Assembly: GCA_028278225.1 (NCBI GenBank)
Contig: JANQEU010000055.1
Span: 124,001 to 188,000, forward strand
DNA: 64,000 bases
Reading direction: 5' to 3'
DNA from: Cyclobacteriaceae bacterium
Lineage (GTDB): Bacteria > Bacteroidota > Bacteroidia > Cytophagales > Cyclobacteriaceae
Shown here: positions 16,399 through 25,453 of the stretch, piece by piece
Layout of the letters: each line of letters opens with the position of its first letter
Numbering within the stretch: the first letter of the stretch is position 1
Translations under genes and position numbers: made by a program
The notes under the pieces: generated by a model
Database searches by the model: none
Told to the model about the DNA's origin: nothing
Seen by the model: the letters and a program-made list of their open reading frames with translations, nothing else

Positions 16399-17181
16399 AT
16401 GTATTTTAAAAAACACGTAATTCCCAGGCTGCAGGACTATGTCGAATTCATCTGGGAGTTAAAACTTCCTAAAAACGAACTAGGGGATGGTTATCATATG
16501 ATACCCGATAACTATGGTGAACTCATGATCAACCTTGGCTGTACAATCAGCAGTAGGGTATCGGGTATGAAAAAAGCCCAGGTAATAAACCGCGGGGAAG
16601 CATACCTCGGCAATTGCCGGAGCAGAGGAGTTGTTTTTGAATCAGAGAACGATTTGCATCTGTTGTCGGCCAAAATCAAACCGGGCTTTGTAAACCTGTT
16701 ACTAAGGAAACATGACACGACTTACAGGGATAAATTTTCTTTGATCTCGAGGGAGTTTCAGCTACCGGCTGACCCTTACATTGAGCCCTCGATTTTCCGG
16801 CTCTCCGACCTCATCATAGACCGGATCAATGATAATAAAATGTACATAGATCCTTTGATTGCCGAAGCGATTTTGATGATCGAAGAACGCCAGGGCAGGA
16901 TCATGATAAAAGAGATCTACGAGGGTCTGGCAGTCAGCAAGTCGACACTGGAACAAAAATTTCTAAGGGAACTAACGATCACTCCGAAAGAGTATTGCAA
17001 GATTGAGAAAATGAAAGGTTTCATGATGAATTATAATCAGCATCATCATGATTACAATTTGACGCAGTTGACCTTTCAATCAGGCTACTATGATCAGTCC
17101 CATTTTATTAAGGATTTTCGATATTTTATGGATATGTCTCCCCGCACATTTTTTAGCAGGAGGGCCATAATGAGCTATTGA
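16399..17181 (+). CDS. AraC-family transcriptional regulator
   Basis: A cytoplasmic 260-residue regulator. The N-terminal part (about 1-140: PDNYGELMINLG, RGVVFESENDLHLLSAKIKPG) matches the cupin-like sensory domain of DUF6597-type AraC proteins. The C-terminal AraC domain (about 165-255) has a first HTH at IYEGLAVSKSTLEQKF and a second at LTQLTFQSGYYDQSHFIKDF, followed by the usual MSPRTFF end. Effector and targets are unknown. A dyad lies about 90 bp upstream and an intrinsic terminator about 30 bp downstream, so it appears to be a single-gene unit. Its pairing with the preceding membrane-bound AraC protein suggests related control. Confidence 0.88.
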   Translation: MYFKKHVIPRLQDYVEFIWELKLPKNELGDGYHMIPDNYGELMINLGCTISSRVSGMKKAQVINRGEAYLGNCRSRGVVFESENDLHLLSAKIKPGFVNLLLRKHDTTYRDKFSLISREFQLPADPYIEPSIFRLSDLIIDRINDNKMYIDPLIAEAILMIEERQGRIMIKEIYEGLAVSKSTLEQKFLRELTITPKEYCKIEKMKGFMMNYNQHHHDYNLTQLTFQSGYYDQSHFIKDFRYFMDMSPRTFFSRRAIMSY

Positions 17182-17211
17182 ACTTAAACAACTCAATTTA
17201 CTAGGACTAAG

Positions 17212-17240
17212 GACCAGTCATTTTGATTGGTCTTTTTTTT
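17212..17240 (+). terminator. intrinsic terminator of AraC-family gene
   Basis: Stem GACCAGTCA (17212-17220) pairs with TGATTGGTC (17224-17232) with one G-U pair and a TTT loop. An unbroken T8 follows at 17233-17240. It lies 30 bp after the AraC stop codon. Confidence 0.85.
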
Positions 17241-17293
17241 GTAAAACTCCTTTGCCGGAAAGAAAAGATAGTATGGGAGCAAAAACGCTCAAA

Positions 17294-17998
17294 TCAATTT
17301 TCTCCGCCAGATAGATGGGTGAACAGGCTTTTGAAGTCGTCAGCACTCTTTAGTGGCAGGTTCTTCTTATCCGCGAGTTCGTATATAGCCTGATGCTGTT
17401 TCAGTTTTTTAAGATTCTTTTTGTGAGAGGTATTTATTTCGACATATGATTCATTTATTCGATAAAAGGATTGTTCCTTCGTAATCAATTCATAGTTTCG
17501 GTTACCCGTATTTAGTCCCTCAACATATGTCGGAGGCTTTTTATAGATCCAGTATCTTATATAAACGCCATAATCCCCCTGGTCATCAATGATCTTAAAG
17601 TAATCATTATAGTATTCGTCATCACATTCAAAACTCAATTTCCTGAAAAGCTCACCCGATCCTTTCGATGGATCAATGAGCTCAAATCCCTCTACGAAAT
17701 TGTCTTTGAAAGCTCTTTCTCCCCCACGCTCCTTGAGATGCAGGATCTGACTATATAGGTTGTATTTCAGGGTCAGATTATCAAAGACCTCATCTCCCCG
17801 TAGAAAAACCTTTCCTTTTCTCCATTCATCGTACAAATAGGGTGAGCCGTCTACATTCGGAGGCGGGAGCTTCTTCCCAACCATACTCTTATTTGCAAAA
17901 TCACTGTAAAACTCTATTTGCTCCAGTGTACTCTTTTCCTGACTAAAGGTGATACCAATAGTTCCAATTGAAACCAATGCCATTAACAAATTTCTCAT
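17294..17998 (-). CDS. secreted hypothetical protein
   Basis: A 234-residue protein with an N-terminal signal peptide (MRNLLMALVSIGTIGITFSQ), so probably periplasmic or exported. The mature part is polar, with many aromatic residues (ELFRKLSFECDDEYYNDYF, YGVYIRYWIYKKPP), and ends in a basic helix (NTSHKKNLKKLKQHQ). No family was recognised. Similar small secreted proteins of unknown function are common in Bacteroidetes. It shares direction with the susC-susD operon, but a terminator-like hairpin (18037-18074) separates them, so it is probably a separate transcript. Confidence 0.7.
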   Translation of the reverse strand: MRNLLMALVSIGTIGITFSQEKSTLEQIEFYSDFANKSMVGKKLPPPNVDGSPYLYDEWRKGKVFLRGDEVFDNLTLKYNLYSQILHLKERGGERAFKDNFVEGFELIDPSKGSGELFRKLSFECDDEYYNDYFKIIDDQGDYGVYIRYWIYKKPPTYVEGLNTGNRNYELITKEQSFYRINESYVEINTSHKKNLKKLKQHQAIYELADKKNLPLKSADDFKSLFTHLSGGEN

Positions 17999-18036
17999 GG
18001 CTAATTATCAGTTTTTATTTCAATAAAATAATCAAT

Positions 18037-18074
18037 AAAAAAGAGGCTGCCTTCAATGTCAAAAGACAGCCCCC
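18037..18074 (-). terminator. intrinsic terminator of susC-susD-lipoprotein operon
   Basis: Read leftward, a GGGGCTGTC stem (18073-18065) pairs with GGCAGCCTC (18051-18043) using two G-U pairs. A 13-nt loop separates the arms and a run of six T (18042-18037) follows. It lies 23 bp after the stop codon of the last gene of the operon. Confidence 0.75.
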
Positions 18075-18097
18075 TTTCTTCACACTAGTACGGCTGA

Positions 18098-19060
18098 TTA
18101 TGGAATGATCGGCCAGTCCAGCCCATCGGTCCTCGTCATGGTAATATCAAGTGTCCCCTGACAATCACCGGCCAAAGTTACATTCATAACCGGACCGGCA
18201 ACACTATTCACTGTCAGTGACCATCCGCATCCAAAACCATCAGCCGGGCTCATGCTTATCGAGGAGCACACATCTGTGACCCTCAAGGCTGTCCCTCCTG
18301 CTGTCTGCTCACAACAACCGTATAAATATTGATACGTCCCGAATGTGAACGTACTCCATTCATAAACACCGGATCCACCGCTCTGCGTCCATGTAATCGT
18401 CCCTGTCGCATCAATATTGCTCACTGCATCAGTATCCCAGCTATTGACAACATAGGATGCTTCCACACCGTCCAATTCCGAAGGACAGGAAACGCCCCAT
18501 GCAAATCCGCAACCTCCTGCGGAGGGTTGTGCGGGTTCATTACACAGGTCAGAATTCAAAGCAACCGTCAACTCCGTTCCGTCCGGAAGATTGATGGGAA
18601 ATGTCAACTGGAAGAAATCCCCCACCTCAATGGAATCTACCGAGGTGAACTTGGGATTCAGACCTTGTAGAATAGTCAACATTTCAGCTCCGGTAATAGT
18701 GACTGTGCTTGGCAGATTACCTACAGGAATTTCATCAATATCCACAGTAACATATGTAGTATCGACGAACTCGTTTCTGAATATATCAAACTTTCCAGCC
18801 GTTTCCGTATACTCAAGTCTGATGGTGAGGGACTCTACATCCGTAGTTCCGAAATTGTCATAATCCAGTGTAAAGGAAATCTGCTCACCATTCAGGTCAT
18901 TCAATGCATTGAAAAACAGATCTCCCGGATCGGTGGGCTGTGTCACCAGGGTAACGGCCCCAACGTAATCATTCAGATCCGGTGCAGGATTGATGTCGTC
19001 CTTTTGACAACCAAGAGCAACTAATCCTACAACTAATGAATATATTATTATTTTTTTCAT
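18098..19060 (-). CDS. Cys-rich surface lipoprotein of SusCD operon
   Basis: A 320-residue lipoprotein. The start at ATG 19060 is preferred because it directly precedes a lipoprotein signal (MKKIIIYSLVVGLVALGC); an upstream frame start would overlap susD. The residues after the lipidated Cys (CQKDD) resemble the Bacteroidetes lipoprotein export signal, so surface exposure is likely. The mature part is beta-rich, and its second half contains at least eight cysteines (GGCGFAWGVSC, LYGCCEQTAGG, DVCSS, GFGCGW). No family was recognised. Being third in a susC-susD operon suggests an accessory ligand-binding role like SusE/SusF-type proteins, which is inference from position. Confidence 0.8.
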   Translation of the reverse strand: MKKIIIYSLVVGLVALGCQKDDINPAPDLNDYVGAVTLVTQPTDPGDLFFNALNDLNGEQISFTLDYDNFGTTDVESLTIRLEYTETAGKFDIFRNEFVDTTYVTVDIDEIPVGNLPSTVTITGAEMLTILQGLNPKFTSVDSIEVGDFFQLTFPINLPDGTELTVALNSDLCNEPAQPSAGGCGFAWGVSCPSELDGVEASYVVNSWDTDAVSNIDATGTITWTQSGGSGVYEWSTFTFGTYQYLYGCCEQTAGGTALRVTDVCSSISMSPADGFGCGWSLTVNSVAGPVMNVTLAGDCQGTLDITMTRTDGLDWPIIP

Positions 19061-19079
19061 TGTACTCAAATTTTCAGCG

Positions 19080-20672
19080 TTAATCAACATCCCAGAAAAC
19101 AGGTTCAGTCACCAAAACACTCGGTGCGTTAGGGTTACTGGTACTCTCCTGCTGCCCCAGTGGTAACCTTAAAGGAAACGGAGCCTGCGGAACCAGTGCA
19201 TCCGGAAGATCCAATGGCATTCCCGTTCTTCTGAAATCTGTGTAGGTCTCTATCCCGTTGCCATATTGTGAGAAATATTTTTCCTCTATGATTACATTTA
19301 GCGCCAGATTTTGTGTTGCGGCCCCGGTGTAATCGGCCATCCTGTTGGCCACATATGTAGAATCATCAACAGCGGGAACTGCTGCATCCAGGGCAGCCGA
19401 CCAGTTAACAACATAAGATATGGAGTGCTCGATACCCTCCTGCAAAAGTGCCTGCGGATCACCAGTTGTACCCAGGACCAGTGCAGCTTCAGCCAACATC
19501 AGTGCCCGCATTGAGCTGGTGAGCCAGGGAACTACTCCGGCTCCGTTGGCACCGGCTCCCAGGGTGCGTTCTCCATAAGAGCCATCATCATAATCACCAC
19601 CGATTGGATATATACCAAATGTCGATCTGAGCGCATTATCTCCAGGGATACCCGATGGATCACCCCCATCCCTTCCTATATAACCGGTATTAGCCGGATC
19701 GGTTGAAAGGAGGTTCCAATACGTGCAATCCGTCCTGGCGTTGCAGGGTGTGGTTTCAAACACGAGGCTACCCAGAACGTCCTGTCTGTAGACGTAAAAA
19801 TTAAGCCTGGGGTCCCCTTTGGTAAGCATTTTATACATGAAGTAATTGTTCATGTAAAAGGTTTTGTCACCCGCACCCGCATAGTCCTGCTGATAAATGG
19901 GATGCTGATTTATCGGTGCAAGATTTGCTCCAAAGTTGAAGACAAAATTCTCGCTATTGTCATCGATAAAATCGTCTTCCGCTATCAGCGCTTCAATGCC
20001 TGTGGTAGAAGCGGAAGCATCCACTCCCCTTGTTGTCAGGTAGAGCTTCAACTTCAGGGTATTGGCCACTTTCTTCCAGTTCGAAAACTGCGTTGTAGCG
20101 GTATTCCCTCCATATATCAGGTCATTGGCAACCGGCGGTAAATTCTGGGACATGGCACTGTCAAGATTGACTTTTGCCTCGTCCAGTACCCTGTGCAGAT
20201 CCGCATAGATGGCCGCTCCGTCATCATACTCCGGTGATATGTTGGTCTCACCTGACAATGCCTGGGAATAAGGCACATCTCCCCATAAATCAACCATTAT
20301 GCTATATATATGCGCTTTGTGAATTTTTGCGATACCAACATGGCCCCAAAAACCCTCAGCGCTGCCCTGGTCAATCACCACCTGAAAATCCTTCAGTACG
20401 GACACATACAAGCCTGTGAAATCATTATCCATCTCCCCGGGGTCAATGCTAAATTGGCTTTCAGAGAGATTGTAAAAATGATGAACAAATATTGATGCAA
20501 ACTCATGTGCATCCCTGCTTGTTCGAAAGGCAGCAAAAGTTTGCGCGCTCGGAAGTACCAGGTCAATGGATGCTTCCGAGGCGTTATTCGGGTCACTATT
20601 GATATCCAGAAAATCATCACCGCAAGCCATTGCGATGAAAGTGACTGAAATTATTATTATAAATTTTTTCAT
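19080..20672 (-). CDS. SusD/RagB-like nutrient-binding outer-membrane lipoprotein
   Basis: Surface lipoprotein that caps a SusC transporter and captures ligand. Signal MKKFIIIISVTFIAMAC with the lipidated Cys followed by GDD, an acidic lipoprotein export signal. The FLDINSDPNNAS motif just after the anchor is typical of the SusD-like_2 (PF12771) branch. TPR-like helices fill residues about 60-260, and the C-terminal part holds IIEEKYFSQYGNGIETYTDFRRTG, a segment conserved in this branch. Length 530 aa is normal. It lies 33 bp downstream of susC and 19 bp upstream of the lipoprotein gene. No glycoside hydrolase or protease is adjacent, so the substrate cannot be inferred. Confidence 0.93.
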   Translation of the reverse strand: MKKFIIIISVTFIAMACGDDFLDINSDPNNASEASIDLVLPSAQTFAAFRTSRDAHEFASIFVHHFYNLSESQFSIDPGEMDNDFTGLYVSVLKDFQVVIDQGSAEGFWGHVGIAKIHKAHIYSIMVDLWGDVPYSQALSGETNISPEYDDGAAIYADLHRVLDEAKVNLDSAMSQNLPPVANDLIYGGNTATTQFSNWKKVANTLKLKLYLTTRGVDASASTTGIEALIAEDDFIDDNSENFVFNFGANLAPINQHPIYQQDYAGAGDKTFYMNNYFMYKMLTKGDPRLNFYVYRQDVLGSLVFETTPCNARTDCTYWNLLSTDPANTGYIGRDGGDPSGIPGDNALRSTFGIYPIGGDYDDGSYGERTLGAGANGAGVVPWLTSSMRALMLAEAALVLGTTGDPQALLQEGIEHSISYVVNWSAALDAAVPAVDDSTYVANRMADYTGAATQNLALNVIIEEKYFSQYGNGIETYTDFRRTGMPLDLPDALVPQAPFPLRLPLGQQESTSNPNAPSVLVTEPVFWDVD

Positions 20673-20705
20673 AATTGAATTCTATTTGAATAAATACATC
20701 TGCTC

Positions 20706-23700
20706 CTAGAAGGTAGCGCTTAGGTTAATGCCAAATCTCCTGGTAGTAGGGATTACGCCAAAATCGACACCTTGCGAGTTTCCTGATTGATTTGGGTTCA
20801 ATCCATCTACATTACCTGCTCCCAGTGAGTTGGTGTCAGGATCGAAGTTCAGATCCTCCGGGAAATTGACAGCATTGTACCACAGGTTTCTACCTGAGAG
20901 AGAAACGTTGACGCTACCGAAAGGAGTATTACTCAAAATGGACTGAGGCAATGTATAGCCCAAAGTGACTTCCCTCAGCCTGATCGTAGTAGCATCAAAC
21001 ACTGAGAATTCATGCGCACCGGCCGATCCAAATGTATTGATGAAATACCAGTCATTTACTGTTAGCATCGTTCCATTAGGGATGGTGTTCCCGGACTCAT
21101 CCAATACTGCTTCCTGCGTGGTTGGGTCTCCGACCACTCCCGGGATGTAAACGGTGATCCTTCTTCCATTCGGATGGTCAGGAACGGTACCGGGGGTGAC
21201 TCCCCTTCCATACATTTGATTGTAAGTTCCGGACCATATTTCGCCTCCATGCCTGTATTCGATCAAAGCGCTCAGGGTGATCCCCTTAAAGCTGAGCCTG
21301 GAAGTAACATTGAGTAAGAAATCGGGATTGGGATCAGCTATTACCTCAAGATCATTTGGAATGATCAGTTTTCCCGTTTCCGGATCTACCAGCAGGTCTC
21401 CATCATCGGATCTGGCGGCTTTTGTCCCTTTGACCTGGCCATATGGCAAACCTATGATATGGGCAACCTGAACGCTGTTTCCATACCCGTTGATAAACAC
21501 CTCATCAAGGCCTTCGGCCAGTTCTTTCACGATATTCTCATTCTTGGTGAATGTGGTGAAAAGGTTCCACTCAAATCCGTTGCTAAGTGATACCGGGGTG
21601 AAATCCAGAGCTGCTTCCCAACCCTCGTTAGTCACTTCTCCGATATTTACCACTTTAGTGTCGAAACCTGAGGCAGGGGATACATTAATCGGTACAATTT
21701 GATCCTGGGAAGAGCGACTGTAGTAGGCTACATCCAGTCCGATCCTGTTCTTCCAAAGTCTGAACTCCCCGCCTATTTCATATTCATTGGTAAACTCCGG
21801 CTTCAACTGACTGTTGCCCAGCTGATCACTGACGATCTGCCCATTAACGGTATTGACTACATTCGTAAATGGGAATCCCAGAGATGCGATGTTGTGGATC
21901 ACCCCACTGTTGGTCACATAGTTTAGCGGTTGCGTCAGATATGGGTCAGTATCATTCCCCACTCTGGCAAAGCCAACCCTAAGTTTTCCAAAACTAAATA
22001 TATCAGTATTTGCATCTAAGTTCAGTGCCTCCGAGAAGATCCACGACAGGCTACCTCCTCCATAAAAGTAACTCCTGTCACTTTTGGGTAGCGTAGAAGT
22101 GATATCATTACGACCGGTTAAGTTCAGGAATAACCACGTCCTGTAATTGAAGGTAAGGTCCGTGTAAAATGCCTGATACGCTCTTTCAGTAATCCCTCCG
22201 GCCCATGGAATAACATTCTGAGTGTTGTCAAGGTCATGGATGCCATCTATGATGATAGTAGTCCCCTGAAACGCCTGTCTCCTTCTTTCTCTTTGGTTTA
22301 CATTGTAACCTATCAACGCCCTCAATCCAATATCACTGGTCAGATCGCGGGTACCCGTCAATATCAGGTTACCATCCAGTTCACTGTTATAAATATTATC
22401 TTCCAGTATCTGTCCCGTCGGAGAAGCATTCGTACCACGTGGCAACACATTCAGGTTTCTTTGGTTGTATACATTAAATCCTCCCCGATACGTAATATTC
22501 AACCAATCCAAAATATCATACCCTAAGGTCACATAACCATACAGCCTGTCCACATTACTGGTATGCGGCGCATATTTTGCCAGGAAGTACGGGTTATCAT
22601 TATCAGGCCTGTAAAACGCGGGGTTTCCATTGGCATCCTCGCTTGGATATCCCTTAACATTTACGTTGGGCGGTGTGTACAGCAACCTTTCCGTGATGGA
22701 AGTACCTCCGGTAAACAATCCCGATGACGGTGGTGATGTCAATTCATTCCGAACGTAGGTTGCACTACCGCCAATGAATAAACCATTGGCCAGGTTTGCA
22801 TTACCACCCACATTTACACTTGTCCTGGTCCCCTCATTAAAGGGAACAATTCCTTCGCTAATAGTCCTTGACATACCGGCTGTGAGCGTTGCATCCTCGT
22901 TACCACCGGTAACACTCACACCGAAATCAAAAACACTACCCGTCTCAAAAAAATCTTGAGGGGTATTATATGGCCGCAATAGAATTGAATCATTTGCAAA
23001 CTCCGGAAAATAAGGAGCTCCGTTAGGGTTATTATACCTGTCGTATGGATGGCGGAACCATGCACTTCCCGACCCCGGATCCTGGCTTAGGATCAGGTCT
23101 GAATTCACTGGTATTGACCACTCCGGCTGCGTCATATCGAATGAAGCACCCCAGGTACCGTAATTACCATCTACGTACTTGAAATTATTCCCTTGAGTAT
23201 AACGTTTTTGATAATCAGGCAAATTTGATACTTCCTCTATATTATAGGAAGTGTTGACCGTGACTTCCAATCCTTGTCTGGACGCCTTTGCATTACCTGA
23301 TTTTGTGGTGATCACGATTACACCATTGGAGGCCCGTGATCCATAAAGTGCAGCTGCAGCCGCCCCTTTCAGGACGGTCATGGACTCAATATTGTTGGGA
23401 TCCAGGTCAAAAGACCTGTTGGACGCAGTTGTCCTGCTTGTGAAACTTCCCGTCGAGAAAGTGGTGTTATCAAACGGAACTCCATCCACCACAAACAGGG
23501 GCTGATTATTACCCAGTAATGAGGAGTTACCACGAATGGTAATGTTTGTACCTTCGCCTACCGCACCACCGGCGCCGACAATATTTATCCCGGCTACCTT
23601 CCCCTGCAACGACCGGACAATGTCCGGCTCGGACTTTTGAGCCAGCTGTTCGCCATCAAGGTTCGACACCGAATAGCCTAAAGCTTTTTTAGCCCTCTCA

Positions 23701-24029
23701 ATACCAACTGCCGTAACGACAATTTCACTTAACGTCGCAACATCCACCTCCATTTTTACATCGATTACGGACATTGCACCAATACGTATTTCCTGGTTTT
23801 CCATTCCTACAAATGAAAAAACCAGCGTACTGTTGGCATCATCAGGGACGGAAAGCCGATAATTTCCATCAATATCGCTTGTTGTCCCCATAATGGTCCC
23901 TTTCAGAACCACATTTACACCGGGTAGTGCGCTGCCGTCATCGGACGTAACCTTCCCCGATATAACTCTCTCCTGTGCAGCCAAAGACAGACTGCTCAGA
24001 AGAAACACATAGAATATTATTCTCTTCAT
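20706..24029 (-). CDS. SusC/RagA family TonB-linked outer-membrane transporter
   Basis: A 1107-residue TonB-dependent transporter. A signal peptide (MKRIIFYVFLLSSLSLAAQ) is followed by a carboxypeptidase-regulatory-like domain (ISGKVTSDDGSALPGVNVV, about residues 24-95). A TonB-box region (SEIVVTAVGIERAKKALGYS) comes next, then a plug domain (about 120-235, NITIRGNSSLLGNNQPLFVV; AALYGSRASNGVIVITTKSG) and a 22-strand-type barrel ending RRFGINLSATF with terminal Phe. It forms a pair with the SusD-like gene 33 bp downstream and probably imports glycans or peptides. It is transcribed divergently from the SLOG-type gene across 149 bp. No adjacent anti-sigma/sigma pair was found. Confidence 0.96.
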   Translation of the reverse strand: MKRIIFYVFLLSSLSLAAQERVISGKVTSDDGSALPGVNVVLKGTIMGTTSDIDGNYRLSVPDDANSTLVFSFVGMENQEIRIGAMSVIDVKMEVDVATLSEIVVTAVGIERAKKALGYSVSNLDGEQLAQKSEPDIVRSLQGKVAGINIVGAGGAVGEGTNITIRGNSSLLGNNQPLFVVDGVPFDNTTFSTGSFTSRTTASNRSFDLDPNNIESMTVLKGAAAAALYGSRASNGVIVITTKSGNAKASRQGLEVTVNTSYNIEEVSNLPDYQKRYTQGNNFKYVDGNYGTWGASFDMTQPEWSIPVNSDLILSQDPGSGSAWFRHPYDRYNNPNGAPYFPEFANDSILLRPYNTPQDFFETGSVFDFGVSVTGGNEDATLTAGMSRTISEGIVPFNEGTRTSVNVGGNANLANGLFIGGSATYVRNELTSPPSSGLFTGGTSITERLLYTPPNVNVKGYPSEDANGNPAFYRPDNDNPYFLAKYAPHTSNVDRLYGYVTLGYDILDWLNITYRGGFNVYNQRNLNVLPRGTNASPTGQILEDNIYNSELDGNLILTGTRDLTSDIGLRALIGYNVNQRERRRQAFQGTTIIIDGIHDLDNTQNVIPWAGGITERAYQAFYTDLTFNYRTWLFLNLTGRNDITSTLPKSDRSYFYGGGSLSWIFSEALNLDANTDIFSFGKLRVGFARVGNDTDPYLTQPLNYVTNSGVIHNIASLGFPFTNVVNTVNGQIVSDQLGNSQLKPEFTNEYEIGGEFRLWKNRIGLDVAYYSRSSQDQIVPINVSPASGFDTKVVNIGEVTNEGWEAALDFTPVSLSNGFEWNLFTTFTKNENIVKELAEGLDEVFINGYGNSVQVAHIIGLPYGQVKGTKAARSDDGDLLVDPETGKLIIPNDLEVIADPNPDFLLNVTSRLSFKGITLSALIEYRHGGEIWSGTYNQMYGRGVTPGTVPDHPNGRRITVYIPGVVGDPTTQEAVLDESGNTIPNGTMLTVNDWYFINTFGSAGAHEFSVFDATTIRLREVTLGYTLPQSILSNTPFGSVNVSLSGRNLWYNAVNFPEDLNFDPDTNSLGAGNVDGLNPNQSGNSQGVDFGVIPTTRRFGINLSATF

Positions 24030-24178
24030 TTACCTTGTGTTTTTGTGAAAAATTTGAAAACTCGTAAGGATACATAGTAGAACTCTCAAAAAATTGTAAA
24101 AAAAAAGAGTAACAGTGCGTAAGGGTATCGGCGTCCTTGGGAAGAGAATCCGGCCTTTAGTTAAAAACTAATCCTCAA

Positions 24179-24802
24179 ATGGTTAAATTGGCTCCTGCGA
24201 GATTAATTAACATGTATTCAGACATTGAAGAACCGGAAAAGAGACTCGTTATAGGCGTTTTTGGTTCGGGAACACATCCGGATGGAAATCCTCAGCTTGT
24301 TTTTCCATTTGAAATGGGAAAATGGATCGCCAGGAACAACTATCACCTTTTGACCGGCGGCGGAAGTGGGGTAATGAAAGCGGCAAGTGCCGGATTTTGT
24401 AGTGTAGGTGACAGGAAGGGGTTAAGTATAGGTATAATCCCAAATGGTAAAGACCCGGATATGTATCCTAATCCCTGGGTAGAGCTGCCGATCTTTACCC
24501 ATCTGTTTGGGTTGCAGGCTAAAGGCCGGGAAAGCAGAAATCACATCAATGTTATGTCCTCCGATGTGATCCTGGTTTTCACCGGTGGGATTGGTACAAA
24601 AGCCGAATTGGAACTTGCAGTAAATGACTACGGAAAGGGAGATAATTTGATTGTTTGCCTTGAGGACGGTGGATTCATCTATGACATGAATACAGACTCC
24701 TTAAAACAAAATGGAATAGGGAATTTTGCTTCCAACATGGAAGAGGCTGTCGTGAAGATCGAGTTGCTGCTTGGAAAATTAAAATCGGCCAAATCTAAGT
24801 GA
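24179..24802 (+). CDS. SLOG/LOG-fold protein (TIGR00725-like)
   Basis: A 207-residue protein with the nucleotide-binding Rossmann-like SLOG/LOG fold. Recognisable motifs are IGVFGSGTHP near residue 25, LLTGGGSGVMKAAS near 55-70 (compare TGGGPGIMEA of LOG proteins) and FTGGIGTKAELELAVNDY near 135. The second motif has GGIGTKAEL instead of the PGGxGTxxE phosphoribohydrolase signature, so cytokinin-type activity is not assured; a nucleotide-binding or sensing role is equally possible. ATG at 24179, with an alternative at codon 12 (MYSDIEEPEK). Its 3' end overlaps the convergent barrel gene by 24 bp. Confidence 0.75.
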   Translation: MVKLAPARLINMYSDIEEPEKRLVIGVFGSGTHPDGNPQLVFPFEMGKWIARNNYHLLTGGGSGVMKAASAGFCSVGDRKGLSIGIIPNGKDPDMYPNPWVELPIFTHLFGLQAKGRESRNHINVMSSDVILVFTGGIGTKAELELAVNDYGKGDNLIVCLEDGGFIYDMNTDSLKQNGIGNFASNMEEAVVKIELLLGKLKSAKSK

Positions 24803-25450
24803 AAGTGTTCCTGACCAATTGGCAATGTCGCCGTCCTCTACTAACGGATCAGGTAATTCCAGTCCCTGGATCCAGCGGTAGGAAGCACCTGCCGCAATTC
24901 TGAATGAAGGCGTGATATTGAATTCTAACTGAACTGCAGGTTCAACTGTAAAAAAAGTTGAACTCTCAAGTGTATAATCTGTATCCGAGCCATTCTGAAA
25001 GAAATCTTCATCGGTTATCTGAATCTCTCCCGCTCCTATAATGATGGGTATACTGAGGTGTACTAATTCTTTGGTCAAAATTATTCCGCCAAGCATTAAC
25101 CCGGCATAACCACCATTAATAGTCAGTTTCCTCGAAAGTTGACTTGCTACAGTGTCGGGGATCAGCCCCTGAGGCAAGCGACCGGTAAATTCCGGATTGG
25201 TGGCAATGCCATAGCCAGCTACACCTAGCATAAATCTTCTGTTGACGAGTACTCCACCGTAACAACCGAGGATCATTGCCCGCTCCGTCATCAGATCTGT
25301 TATTTTTATATCGGCACCGCCGAACCCATTAAGATCATTTTCTTTGCTCAATAGGGATTTTATTTCTCTTGGATCATTTGTGTCAATGTATTGCTGTGCG
25401 GTCGCGCCAAACAAGGTTGAGCATAAAATGGCGGTGATCAGTTGCTTCAT
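24779..25450 (-). CDS. secreted outer-membrane-type protein of ECF operon
   Basis: A 223-residue exported protein with signal peptide MKQLITAILCSTLFGATAQ. The mature part alternates hydrophobic and polar residues (YGGVLVNRRFMLGVAGYGIA, YAGLMLGGIIL, VQLEFNITPSFRIAAGASYRW) and ends WSGTLSLRFGRF with terminal Phe. This pattern suggests a small outer-membrane beta-barrel. No named family is assigned. It is the last of five co-oriented, tightly packed genes starting with an ECF sigma factor, so it probably belongs to that regulon. Its 3' end overlaps the convergent SLOG-type gene by 24 bp. Confidence 0.75.
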   Translation of the reverse strand: MKQLITAILCSTLFGATAQQYIDTNDPREIKSLLSKENDLNGFGGADIKITDLMTERAMILGCYGGVLVNRRFMLGVAGYGIATNPEFTGRLPQGLIPDTVASQLSRKLTINGGYAGLMLGGIILTKELVHLSIPIIIGAGEIQITDEDFFQNGSDTDYTLESSTFFTVEPAVQLEFNITPSFRIAAGASYRWIQGLELPDPLVEDGDIANWSGTLSLRFGRF

Positions 25451-25453
25451 AGT

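Noticed and set aside
19061-19090. Upstream start for the Cys-rich lipoprotein
   Set aside because: It would place ten polar residues before the signal peptide and overlap susD; ATG at 19060 is better.
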